64,000 nucleotides of DNA from CAVZCK01 sp963798805. Lineage in GTDB: Bacteria > Pseudomonadota > Alphaproteobacteria > Rhizobiales > Rhodomicrobiaceae. The notes beneath the pieces are model-generated. The model searched no databases. It saw nothing but the letters and a program-made list of their open reading frames with translations, and was not told the origin of the DNA. The position numbers and the translations under genes are program-made. The DNA lies in assembly GCA_963798805.1 (NCBI GenBank), contig CAWCVC010000017.1, forward strand, positions 186,001 through 250,000, written 5' to 3'. This document shows positions 44,855 through 53,880 of this stretch, piece by piece; position 1 is the first letter of the stretch, and every line of letters begins with the position of its first letter.

Positions 44855-46738
44855 TCATGCCGATTTCGCCGTCTCCGCATCGAAGGCTTCGAGATCATCG
44901 ATCATCCGCTCGATGACGCCGAGCCCCATCGCCCAGAAGCCCGGATCGGTCGCATCCAGCCCGAACGGCGCCAGCAGCTCCTTATGGTGCTTGGTGCCGC
45001 CGGCGCGCAGCATGTCGAGATAGCGTTCCTGGAAGCCTTCGGCGCTGTTCTCACAGACCGCATAGAGCGAATTCACCAGGCAGTCGCCGAAGGCGTAGGC
45101 GTAGACATAGAACGGCGAATGGATGAAATGCGGCACATAGCTCCAATAGACCTCGTAGCCGTCGCCGAGATGGATCGCCGACCCAAGGCTCTCCCCCTGC
45201 ACCTGCATCCAGATTTCGCCTATCCGCTCCGAGGTCAGCTCGCCTTCCAAGCGCTCGGTATGCAGGCGGCGCTCGAAATCGTAGAAGGCGACCTGGCGGA
45301 CGACGGTGTTGATCTTGTCCTCGGCCTTCTGCGCCAGCAGAGCCTTTTTCTCCCTGCGGTCGCCGGTATTCGCCAGGATGGACTTGAAGGTAAGCATTTC
45401 GCCGAAAACGCTCGCCGTTTCCGCCAGAGTGAGCGGCGTATAGGCCATGAGCGCGCCCTGGCCATTGGCAAGCACCTGATGCACGCCGTGGCCGAGCTCA
45501 TGGGCGAGCGTCATCACATCGCGCGGCTTGCCCACATAGTTCATCATCACATAAGGATGCGCGCTCGGCACGGTCGGGTGGGCGAAAGCGCCGGGCGCCT
45601 TGCCGGGCCGGACGGGCGCATCGATCCAACGCTTCTCGAAGAAATCGCGGGCGATGTTCGACATGGTGGGCGAGAAGCGGTTATAGGCCGAGAGCACGGT
45701 GCTGCGCGCCTCATCCCATGAGATGCTGCGCTCCGGCTCAGCGAAGATCGGCGCATTGCGGTCCCAGAATTCGAGGCGCTCCTTGCCGAGCCAGCGGGCT
45801 TTCAGCGCGTAATAGCGATGCGAGATACGCGGATAGTGCTCGCGCACAGCCGCGACCAGCGCGTCGACCACATCGCGCTCGACATTGTTCGACAGATGCC
45901 GCGCATCGGCAACGTCCTCAAAGCCGCGCCAGCGGTCGGCGATTTCCCGGTCCTTCGAAAGGGTATTGGTGATGAGCGTGAACAGCGGCAGATTGGCCTT
46001 GAACACCGTCGTCAGCGCTTCGGCCGCCTGGCGCCGCTTAGCCTCATCCGGATGCATCATGAAATTGAGCGTCGGCTCGAGCGGCAGCTTCTCGCCGTCG
46101 ATCTCGAAGCGCAAACCCGCCATGGTCTCGCTGAACAGCCGGCTCCAGCCGCCGCGCCCGGTGATGTTCTTCTCGTGGAACAGCCGCTCCAGCTCGTCGG
46201 AGAGCTGATAGGGCTTTTCCTTGCGGACCTCCTCCAGCCACGGGCGGAAATGGTCGAGCGGCGGCTCGTTCATCAGCCGCTCGATCAGCGCATCGTCGAT
46301 GCGGTTGATCTCCAGCGTCAGGAACAACAGTTTCGCGCCGATATTGGTTAGCTTTTCCTGAATGTCGCCGAAGAACTTCGCCCGCGCCGGATCGTCGACC
46401 TTGGTGACGTAATTCAGATAGGCGAAGGCGCCGACACGGCCGAGGCGATCCTGGAGCCGCTCATAATCCTTAAGGCAATCATAAAGCGCCTTGCCGCCTT
46501 CCTTTGCGGCAAGCTCGGCGAGCTTGCCCTGATAGCGCGCGGCAAAGATTTCGGCCTCCCCGGCGCCTTTCTGAAGATCCGATTTGAGCTCGGGCGCGTC
46601 CGGCGAGGCGTAGAGATCGGCGAGGTTCCAGGCCGGCATATGGGCCCCGGCGTGCGCCGCGGTGCCGCCCTGGCCGGCATCGAGAGCGGCGCGTCGTGCT
46701 TCGGTCAAGAGGGATGCAACCTCGGAATTCGCCTTCAT
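44855..46738 (-). CDS. M3-family oligoendopeptidase (PepF type)
   Basis: A ~627-residue zinc metallopeptidase with the M3 signature MTLAHELGHGVHQ, preceded by PTVPSAHPYVMMNYVGKPRD and followed by LTLAETASVFGEML with the third zinc ligand Glu. The N-terminal half is the helical PepF domain (YERLQDRLGRVGAFAYLNYV). It cleaves short cytoplasmic peptides. I start it at ATG 46738 (MKANSEVASL); ATG 46780 would add 14 residues. It is 67 bp upstream of the UbiB-like gene on the same strand. Confidence 0.92.
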   Translation of the reverse strand: MKANSEVASLLTEARRAALDAGQGGTAAHAGAHMPAWNLADLYASPDAPELKSDLQKGAGEAEIFAARYQGKLAELAAKEGGKALYDCLKDYERLQDRLGRVGAFAYLNYVTKVDDPARAKFFGDIQEKLTNIGAKLLFLTLEINRIDDALIERLMNEPPLDHFRPWLEEVRKEKPYQLSDELERLFHEKNITGRGGWSRLFSETMAGLRFEIDGEKLPLEPTLNFMMHPDEAKRRQAAEALTTVFKANLPLFTLITNTLSKDREIADRWRGFEDVADARHLSNNVERDVVDALVAAVREHYPRISHRYYALKARWLGKERLEFWDRNAPIFAEPERSISWDEARSTVLSAYNRFSPTMSNIARDFFEKRWIDAPVRPGKAPGAFAHPTVPSAHPYVMMNYVGKPRDVMTLAHELGHGVHQVLANGQGALMAYTPLTLAETASVFGEMLTFKSILANTGDRREKKALLAQKAEDKINTVVRQVAFYDFERRLHTERLEGELTSERIGEIWMQVQGESLGSAIHLGDGYEVYWSYVPHFIHSPFYVYAYAFGDCLVNSLYAVCENSAEGFQERYLDMLRAGGTKHHKELLAPFGLDATDPGFWAMGLGVIERMIDDLEAFDAETAKSA

Positions 46739-47003
46739 GCCGGCCCCGCTTCTTGGGAAGTTGTACCGATCGCGTGTCATAACATGTGCGCCTCGAGCAG
46801 CAATGTCAAAGTGGCATGCCGGCGCAAGACCGCGTCCGGACGGCGGCGTCTGCCAGCGCCATTTCGTGCTCGTCTGCGGGCCAAAATATCCCGTTCAGCG
46901 TGTCTTTACGCTTCTCTGCCACAATCTTGAGTTGATTATTGGGTATGTCTTCGCGCCACTGCGCTCGGGCTGCCCCCATGCCAGTCTCGCATGAGTTTCG
47001 CCC

Positions 47004-48461
47004 ATGGCACAAAGCGTTCTGATCGTTCATAGCGATCCGGCCGAAAGCCGGCGTCTTGCCGATATCGTCTCCCGTCTGGGCCTCGCCGCCTGGTTCGAGA
47101 GCGGCAGTCTTGCGGCCGTCGAGCAGGATCACGAGCATATGCCTGCGCTCATCATCCTCGATCTCGCCGCCATGCCTCTGCCCGACGGCGTTTCCTCGGT
47201 GCAGCGCGCCAAGGAGCTGTTCGGCGTGCCGGTCATCGCGCTTGCCGACCCGGAGATCCCTGGGACCGGCAAGGAAGCCCTGGAGGCCGGCGCTTTCGAC
47301 GTCATCGCCAAGCCCGCCACGGCCGAACGCCTCGAAAGCGGGATCCGGAACGCCCTCAAGATCACCGCGCTCGAGGAGGAAATCGCCCGTATCCGCCGCG
47401 AGCTGGGCGGCCAGCCGCATTTCTCCGATCTGGTTGCCTCCTCCTCCGAGATGCAGCGCGCCGTCACGCTGGCGCAGCGCGCCGCCGATCTCGATCTGCC
47501 GGTGCTGCTCGAAGGTGAGCCCGGCACCGGCAAGGAGCTGTTCGCGCGCACGATCCGCGCCGCGAGCCACCGAGTCGCGGGGCCGTTCGTGGTCCTGCGC
47601 TGCGGCAGCCACGGCAATACCGGCAAGACTGGTGGCGACGGCAGCATGGCGCTGATCGAGAATAGCTGGACCGACGCCCAGAACGGCGTCCTCTTCATCG
47701 AGGAAATCGGCGATCTGTTGCCTGCCGGCCAGGAGAAGCTCGCCGAATGCCTGGTGAACCAGGGGCTCGGGCTCGACCATCGCGACAAGGGCGTCCGGCT
47801 GATCTGCAGCAGCAGCAAGAATCTCATCGAGCGCGTCCGCAAGGGCGAGTTCCGCGAAGATCTCTTCTACCGGATCAACGTCTTTCCGATCTGGCTTCCG
47901 CCTCTGCGCGACCGGGTGGAGGATATCCCGGCCCTCGCCCAGCATTTCCTCAGGCAGGTCATCGCCGAGGAAGGCCGGCGCATCGACGAGATCGACGACG
48001 CCGCCATGGTGCTGCTCAAGGCCTATGTCTGGCCGGGCAATGTGCGCCAACTCGAAAACGCCGTCTTTCGCGCGGTGGTGCTCGCCGAGGACGACCGGCT
48101 GACCGTCCAGGAATTCCCGCAGATCGCAGCTCAGGTGCCGGGTTTCAGGGCCGGCATGCCGGCAACGCCGGCCTTCGCTTTCAGGCCGCGCTATGAAGGG
48201 CCTGCCATGATCGGCGGCACGCTGCCCTCGACGCGTCCGATCACGCTCGCCCCGGTCGCCAATGGCACGGTGCTCGGCATCCCGGCGCTCACCGAGGAGG
48301 GCGAAGTCAGGCGGCTCGACGAGATCGAAGCCGATCTCATCAGACTGGCACTCGGCCATTATCGCGGACACATTACGGAGGTTGCACGCCGCTTGGGTAT
48401 CGGACGCTCGACGCTTTACCGGAAAATGCGCGAATTCGGGCTGGCGGCGCGTCACAATTAA
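47004..48461 (+). CDS. NtrC-family AAA+ response regulator lacking the GAFTGA loop
   Basis: A 485-residue regulator: receiver domain (phospho-acceptor Asp53 in LIILDLAAMP, Lys in DVIAKPAT), AAA+ domain with Walker A GEPGTGKE, Walker B GVLFIEEIGD and FREDLFYRIN arginine-finger region, and a Fis-type helix-turn-helix at the C-terminus (GHITEVARRLGIGRSTLYRK). The segment between Walker A and B is only ~49 residues and has no GAFTGA loop, the element that contacts sigma-54. It therefore probably acts without sigma-54, as some alphaproteobacterial NtrC relatives do. No partner kinase is adjacent. Confidence 0.87.
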   Translation: MAQSVLIVHSDPAESRRLADIVSRLGLAAWFESGSLAAVEQDHEHMPALIILDLAAMPLPDGVSSVQRAKELFGVPVIALADPEIPGTGKEALEAGAFDVIAKPATAERLESGIRNALKITALEEEIARIRRELGGQPHFSDLVASSSEMQRAVTLAQRAADLDLPVLLEGEPGTGKELFARTIRAASHRVAGPFVVLRCGSHGNTGKTGGDGSMALIENSWTDAQNGVLFIEEIGDLLPAGQEKLAECLVNQGLGLDHRDKGVRLICSSSKNLIERVRKGEFREDLFYRINVFPIWLPPLRDRVEDIPALAQHFLRQVIAEEGRRIDEIDDAAMVLLKAYVWPGNVRQLENAVFRAVVLAEDDRLTVQEFPQIAAQVPGFRAGMPATPAFAFRPRYEGPAMIGGTLPSTRPITLAPVANGTVLGIPALTEEGEVRRLDEIEADLIRLALGHYRGHITEVARRLGIGRSTLYRKMREFGLAARHN

Positions 48462-48621
48462 GTGACGCCGACCCAATTGACCGCGTGGGACTTGCGAAAC
48501 CGCTTCCGTTTCGTCGAAAATGCCTGCATGGAAACCCGCCGAAGGGCGTCAGGGTTATCCTTAGGGTTGGCACGCAGGATGCCGAGCAGGGATTGGCACG
48601 ACAGGCAGGAACGAGGGGTCT

Positions 48622-50331
48622 ATGAAGAATTTTCGCTGGCCGGTATGCGCGTTTTTGGCATTTGCATGCACTGCCGCGACGAGCGCGCAGGCTGCAGAGC
48701 CGGACGGGCCTGACCAACTCATTACGCGAATGGATGCGACTCTGATCGTCCTGCGCAACGAGCTGGACGGCACCGCCAAAAAGAGGCTCCCCGTCTCCAA
48801 GGACAGCGCCAAGGGGCTCAAGGAGTACTATTTCGAGCCGGGCGCCAAGCCGCTCTGGGTCAGCGATAACGGCCTCAACCGGAAAGCCGCTGCAAGTCTC
48901 AAGACCGTCTTCGAGCGCGCCGACACTTTTGGCCTCAATTCGAGAGACTACTCAACCGTCGATGGTTCACGCTTCCGCGCCTATTCCGGCTATCCGGCGG
49001 AGTGGCTGGCCGATGCCGAAATCAGAATGAGCGCCGCAGCCGTGACTTATGCCGAGCAGGCGCAAGCCGGCCGCGTGGTGCCGACATCGCTCGACCCGGA
49101 ATCGCTCGATCTGAAGCCGGTCAGGCCGAGACCGCGCGCGGTGCTCAAATCGCTGGCCGACGCCCGCAACCTTGCCACCGAGCTCGAGAGCTACAATCCG
49201 TCCCAGCCGCAATTCAAAGCGCTGAAGAAGAAGCTGGCGGAATCGAGAGCCGCGGTCAAATCCGGCTCGCTGCCTGTCCGTATTCCCGATGGCCCGGCCC
49301 TCGGCCCGGACACTTATCACCCGCAGGTCGCCATTCTCCGGGAGCGTTTCTCGCTGCCCCCGGCTGCGAACGCTCCGCGCGGAAATGCGGCGGAATATTA
49401 CGATGAAACGCTTGCCGCGGCCGTGCGCGCCTTTCAGGAAAGCAAGGGGCTGAGGCCGGACGGCATCGTCGGACACGAAACCCGGGAGGCGCTGAATGAG
49501 GGCACGATTCCGGTCAGCGTCAATTCGATCATCTCCAATATGGAGCGCTGGCGCTGGGAGCCGCGCGATCTGGGCGAGAAATACGTCTTCGTCAATATTC
49601 CCGAATTCAAGTTCCGCCTGATGAGCGACGGCAAAATCGTCCATGAGGACCGCATCGTTGCCGGCTCGCCGCAGCATCCGACACCGATCTTCGCCGACGA
49701 GATGGAGGAGGTCGTCTTCAACCCGTACTGGTATGTGCCGCAATCGATCCTGGTCAAAGAGATCATTCCGGTGGTTCAGAACAATCCGGACTATCTGAGC
49801 CGCAACAATCTCGAGGTGATCTGGCGCGGCCGCGAGACGGTCGATCCTTACATGGTCGACTGGTATCAGGTGAACCCGGCCAAGGTGACGCTGCGGCAGA
49901 TCCCTGGCACCGGCAATGCGCTCGGACAGGTGAAGTTCAATTTCCCCAATAAGCATTCGGTCTATATGCACGACACGCCGACCAAATATCTGTTCGACCG
50001 GCCGGTGCGTGCCTATAGCCATGGCTGCATGCGCGTGCGCAATCCGCTCCTGCTCGCCAAGCTTCTGCTCGCCGGCCAGGGCTGGACCGACGACCGCATC
50101 CAGCGGGCCCTCGTCACAGCGTCCGACGACCATATCAAGCTTGCCAGGAAGGTGCCGGTTTACATCGCCTATTTCACGGCCTGGGTGGATGAGAACGGCA
50201 GCCTGCACGGCTATCCCGACATTTACGGGTTCAACTCCGCAACGAGGGTAGCGCTCAAGCTTAAATCGCCAAAGGTCGTCGCCTCGAAGGGCAACGACTT
50301 CGATCTCGGCGAGAGAGGCATGCAGAACTAG
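48622..50331 (+). CDS. YcbB-type murein L,D-transpeptidase
   Basis: A 569-residue periplasmic enzyme with a signal peptide ending SAQA, a long N-terminal scaffold, a peptidoglycan-binding domain (AVRAFQESKGLRPDGIVGHE), and a YkuD catalytic domain with HDTP and SHGCMRV (Cys469 nucleophile). It makes 3-3 cross-links or attaches proteins to peptidoglycan. GAGGGG lies just before ATG. Its TAG stop lies in the CTAG at 50328-50331 that opens element E. Confidence 0.92.
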   Translation: MKNFRWPVCAFLAFACTAATSAQAAEPDGPDQLITRMDATLIVLRNELDGTAKKRLPVSKDSAKGLKEYYFEPGAKPLWVSDNGLNRKAAASLKTVFERADTFGLNSRDYSTVDGSRFRAYSGYPAEWLADAEIRMSAAAVTYAEQAQAGRVVPTSLDPESLDLKPVRPRPRAVLKSLADARNLATELESYNPSQPQFKALKKKLAESRAAVKSGSLPVRIPDGPALGPDTYHPQVAILRERFSLPPAANAPRGNAAEYYDETLAAAVRAFQESKGLRPDGIVGHETREALNEGTIPVSVNSIISNMERWRWEPRDLGEKYVFVNIPEFKFRLMSDGKIVHEDRIVAGSPQHPTPIFADEMEEVVFNPYWYVPQSILVKEIIPVVQNNPDYLSRNNLEVIWRGRETVDPYMVDWYQVNPAKVTLRQIPGTGNALGQVKFNFPNKHSVYMHDTPTKYLFDRPVRAYSHGCMRVRNPLLLAKLLLAGQGWTDDRIQRALVTASDDHIKLARKVPVYIAYFTAWVDENGSLHGYPDIYGFNSATRVALKLKSPKVVASKGNDFDLGERGMQN

Positions 50332-50443
50332 AGCGGGATCAATTTAGATGGAAACACTTGAGCTCAGAGGCCCGCTCTCAATTCTTAGCTGGTCGCGCGA
50401 TCGGACGGAAAACCGGATTCCACTTTTCCTGATCGCGCTCTAG
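50328..50443 (+). repeat. Twin-hairpin CTAG element E (rhizobial intergenic mosaic type)
   Basis: Hairpin 1 pairs AGAGCGGG (50330-50337) with CCCGCTCT (50371-50378). A linker CAATTCTTAGCTGGTC follows, then hairpin 2 pairs GCGCGATC (50395-50402) with GATCGCGC (50431-50438), ending TCTAG at 50443. Both outer ends are CTAGAGCGSGATCA. The sequence style (GGAAAACCGGATTCCACTTTTCC) is that of known dispersed Rhizobiales palindromes. It begins in the stop codon of the L,D-transpeptidase gene. Confidence 0.75.
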
Positions 50444-50638
50444 CGGGCGGCGTTCGCCACACCTCCGCCCGATTTGGCGGCCGCTATGCTTGGCGGCCGC
50501 TCCCACCGGCCCTACAGCTCCGGGTTTTCCACATGTTGCCCAATGGCAACTCCGCCATGTTTTCCCCGCATTTCCACAGATACTGATTTTTAACCAACGC
50601 TGCCGAAGATCGAGTTGCCCGATTGCGGGTGAAGTACG

Positions 50639-52024
50639 GTGCAGCGGATGCGTGTGGTTCTTGGGCAAGAAAAGATCGGCGTCTCCAGATCCGATCGAGA
50701 GGGAAACTTGGTCACGTCTCCTATCGGCCTCAAGCTGAGCCGGCGTGGGATCGCCGCCTTTGCACTGCTTACCGCTATTGTCTTCGCTTCTTGCGCGCCC
50801 GGCGCCATGGCCGACGAGCGAACGATCGAAATACACAACATCCACACCAACGAAAACATTTCGATCGTCTACAAGCGTGACGGCAAGTTCGTCCCGGAAG
50901 CTTTGGAGAAGCTGAACTATTTCATGCGCGACTGGCGCAAGAACGAGACGATCAAGATCGATCCGGACCTGTTCGACCTGATCTGGGAGATTCATCGCGA
51001 GCTCGGCTCGAAGAAGCCGGTCGATCTGATCTGCGGCCACCGCTCCGAATCGACCAATGAGATGCTGCGGCGGACCCGCGGCGGCCAAGCGCGCCGGAGC
51101 ATGCATATCACCGGCCAGGCCGCCGACATCCAGTTCCCGGACATCTCGGCCAAACAGCTGCGAAACTCCGCCTTGATCCAGGAGCGCGGTGGTGTCGGCT
51201 ATTACCCGACCTCAGCGATCCCCTTTGTTCACGTCGACACGGGCCGCGTCCGCTACTGGCCCCGCATACCGCGCCAGGAGCTTGCCATCCTGTTTCCCTC
51301 CGGCCATTCCAAATACATTCCGGAGGACGGCAAGCCATTGACGAAGAAGGATTTCCAGTTCGCGCTCGCCAGTTTGCAGAAGAAGGGCGGCGAGTTGCCT
51401 TTCGCCTTGCAGCGCAATCTCGAGCTGGGCGGCGAGGGCCGCACCGTCCTCGCCAGCCTCGCCCCGCAATTGCTGCCGCCGCCCGTGCCGGCGAAAGAGC
51501 CGCATCTGGTCATGGCGAGCCTGACCCCGTTCGCGGGTCTTGGCGAGAGGTCTCCCGAGAAACAGGCCGAGGACCGTCCGGTGCCGGTCATCCGTCCAGG
51601 CACGCAGCAGACGGCGGCCTCGGCCGATGCGGATGCGCTGCAGCGGGATTTCCTCGCCAAGGCTCCGACGGATACCGTGCCCGACGATCAGATGGCCACA
51701 TCGCCGGCATATGACGACGACCATCCGGACGAGCTCGATTACCAGCCCTTCCCGATCCTGCCATTCATGTCGGATACGCCGGTCGCCTCGATGGATATGA
51801 CAAGCCCGTCGTCAGGCGTGAGCCTGCCCAAGGTGCACATGCTGTTCTCGGAATCGCGCGAGATGTTCGAGACCCAGTTCGAGCCGGGCCTGCAATATGC
51901 CCAGCTCTATTGGGCGCAGCGTTTCCGCGGATCGGCAGTCAACACTGCCCTGAAGCGGCTTGCCCGCGACGACACACCGCGCCCGGTGCAGACGGCGCAG
52001 GCGACGCGGACCGCCCGCAAATAA
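50639..52024 (+). CDS. DUF882 (YcbK-like) exported peptidase-fold protein
   Basis: Up to 461 residues. A twin-arginine-like signal (KLSRRGIAAFALLTAIVF) precedes the DUF882/M15-like domain with GHRSESTNEMLRRTRGGQAR, HITGQAADIQFPD and FVHVDTGRVRYWPR, which supply the His/Asp/His zinc ligands of the fold. The long Pro/Ala-rich C-terminal half is unassigned. It follows the L,D-transpeptidase gene, as ycbK follows ycbB in E. coli, so a role in peptidoglycan remodelling is inferred. The start is uncertain: GTG 50639, ATG 50648 or later. Confidence 0.82.
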   Translation: MQRMRVVLGQEKIGVSRSDREGNLVTSPIGLKLSRRGIAAFALLTAIVFASCAPGAMADERTIEIHNIHTNENISIVYKRDGKFVPEALEKLNYFMRDWRKNETIKIDPDLFDLIWEIHRELGSKKPVDLICGHRSESTNEMLRRTRGGQARRSMHITGQAADIQFPDISAKQLRNSALIQERGGVGYYPTSAIPFVHVDTGRVRYWPRIPRQELAILFPSGHSKYIPEDGKPLTKKDFQFALASLQKKGGELPFALQRNLELGGEGRTVLASLAPQLLPPPVPAKEPHLVMASLTPFAGLGERSPEKQAEDRPVPVIRPGTQQTAASADADALQRDFLAKAPTDTVPDDQMATSPAYDDDHPDELDYQPFPILPFMSDTPVASMDMTSPSSGVSLPKVHMLFSESREMFETQFEPGLQYAQLYWAQRFRGSAVNTALKRLARDDTPRPVQTAQATRTARK

Positions 52025-52074
52025 GACGAGAGCCAGCCGAGGATTGGCTCTTCACTTGCGCGGGCAAATTTCCT

Positions 52075-52377
52075 TCACGATGCGTTTTCAAGTCCGCCGA
52101 TCATGCCGAGCGCATGCATGTAGGTGGCGAGCAGAGCCTCCTGCTCCATCCTCTCATGATCGTCCTGTTTGCGCATGCGGATGATGGTGCGCAGCGCCTT
52201 GGTGTCGAAGCCGGTCGACTTGGCCTCGGCATAGACCTCGCGAATGTCGGCTGTCAGCGCAGCTTTTTCCTCCTCCAGCCGCTCGATCCTTTCGATGAAG
52301 GCGCGCAGCCGGTCCTTGGCGCCGCCGTGCAAACTCTCGGCCGGCGCGGACTCTTCCATCACTTCGGCAATAGCCAT
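52075..52377 (-). CDS. GapR-family (DUF2312) nucleoid-associated protein
   Basis: A 100-residue protein matching DUF2312/GapR: DRLRAFIERIERLEEEKAAL, TADIREVYAEAKSTGFDTKA and LRTIIRMRKQDDHER. GapR of Caulobacter clamps overtwisted AT-rich DNA ahead of polymerases and aids gyrase. The start at ATG 52377 follows GGGAGGAG closely; an upstream open extension is unsupported. The N-terminal MEESAPAES stretch is typically variable. Confidence 0.88.
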   Translation of the reverse strand: MAIAEVMEESAPAESLHGGAKDRLRAFIERIERLEEEKAALTADIREVYAEAKSTGFDTKALRTIIRMRKQDDHERMEQEALLATYMHALGMIGGLENAS

Positions 52378-52557
52378 GAGCTCCTCCCAATTTGACTGTG
52401 GCGCAGCGAATCGGCGCCCGAGAACATCTGCGGGGAGGCTAGAAAACTCGAACGCCCGGCTCAAGCCGGGCGCTGCATTTATCCAATTTCACAAATGCTT
52501 GCGGATAAAGCTGAGAAAAGGCTGGCCGCGCTGCCCACAAGGCCGGGCTCCAGAGCG

Positions 52558-53742
52558 TCAGTGATTCTTTCCGCTTGCTGTCTGGAACTGGGCAAGCTGA
52601 CCGGCGCCGGCTTCTTGCTGATGCGTGGCCTTCCACTCGTCGTAAGGCATACCGTAAATGATCTCGCGCGCCTCGTCCTTCGAAAGCTCGACGCCCTTCT
52701 CGCGCGCCGCCTCCTGATACCAGTTGGACAGGCAGTTGCGGCAGAAGCCCGCCAAATTCATCAGATCGATGTTCTGCACATCGGCATGCTCACGCAAATG
52801 CGCGACAAGCCTGCGGAATGCGGCGGCCTCCAATTCGGTCGCCAGTTTCGAATCGATGCCGGTCTTTTCCATGCCATCCTCCCTCCCGGCATGCCCGTTC
52901 GAGCCATAGGCGCGATCGGTCCGGGATCCATAATGTCGGATGGTATGAAATGTGGCGTCGGCATTGCGTTTGGCAAGAAGCCCGCTCAGGATTCCGGCGA
53001 GCCGCTCGGCCCAGGCGCCCTGGTCGGCTTCGTCGCGGATCAGGTCCTGTCGCACCTCGATCAGCGCATTGGCGAGCCCCCTCGTCGTCGCATGCTTGTA
53101 GATGCAGTCACCGTGCAAGGCGCCGGCATAGGGCTCGTTATCGCCGACGACGAGCGCCGCGTCGGCCCGCAGCGCATCGAGCAGCGGAACCGGCAGCCGC
53201 GGGTCGTTGTCCCAGAGCACGCCGGCATGCCAGGGCCGCATCCAGCCGCGCCAGTTCTCGGTAAAGCTGTGTACGGAAAAGATGAGCGGCGGCCGGCCTG
53301 CATCGATCATCGAATCGATCATTTCATCGATAGCGTGATGATAGGGCCGGTAAAAGGCGTCGAGACGCTTTTGCCGCTCCGCCGCAGTGATGCCTGCATT
53401 GCCCGGTACCATGGCGCCGTCGGATATGCGCATGACGAGAGTTGGATCGTCCTCGCCGCGATTCGGATCGATCAGAAGGCGCGAATAGCGCGTCAGAACG
53501 GCCGGCGCTCCGAGAATTTGCGCCATGCCCCGGGTGATCCCCGCCGCCCCCGGATCGTAAGCAATATGGCGCTCAAGCTGCGAAGATGGTAATCCAAGCG
53601 TATCGTAGCCGGGCGGAATTGCGTTCGCGGCATGATCGCAGACGATCAGGATTCCGCTGGTGAGCGACCCCGGTAAAATAGTGTATGGTGCATCGGCTGG
53701 TAGCGGAACAGCCGTGCCGTTTTTTGGCACTGTGTGAAGCAT
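52558..53742 (-). CDS. N-formylglutamate amidohydrolase fused in frame to a DUF1244 domain
   Basis: Residues 1-~290 are an N-formylglutamate amidohydrolase domain (ILIVCDHAANAIPPGYDTLG, IAYDPGAAGITRGMA, RLLIDPNRG, FSVHSFTENWRG, VGDNEPYAG, LIEVRQDLI), which hydrolyses N-formylglutamate from histidine breakdown or related compounds. The last 104 residues form a DUF1244 domain (NIDLMNLAGFCRNCLSNWYQ, DEAREIIYGMPYDEWKATHQ). These are normally two adjacent genes. A strong GGGAGGGAGGA site just before ATG 52872 suggests DUF1244 can be translated on its own. A true fusion and a lost stop are both possible. Confidence 0.8.
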   Translation of the reverse strand: MLHTVPKNGTAVPLPADAPYTILPGSLTSGILIVCDHAANAIPPGYDTLGLPSSQLERHIAYDPGAAGITRGMAQILGAPAVLTRYSRLLIDPNRGEDDPTLVMRISDGAMVPGNAGITAAERQKRLDAFYRPYHHAIDEMIDSMIDAGRPPLIFSVHSFTENWRGWMRPWHAGVLWDNDPRLPVPLLDALRADAALVVGDNEPYAGALHGDCIYKHATTRGLANALIEVRQDLIRDEADQGAWAERLAGILSGLLAKRNADATFHTIRHYGSRTDRAYGSNGHAGREDGMEKTGIDSKLATELEAAAFRRLVAHLREHADVQNIDLMNLAGFCRNCLSNWYQEAAREKGVELSKDEAREIIYGMPYDEWKATHQQEAGAGQLAQFQTASGKNH

Positions 53743-53880
53743 GGCGTAGATATAGACGCGGTAACAAAACGCCGCTAGAGCACGAAAACCATTTCCTGCT
53801 ATTTTTCAACGGGATTGGCTTTTTTGCACAGTCGAGGCGCGAGACGCTCTGCAAATGCACAAAAGCATACATTTCGGCAT

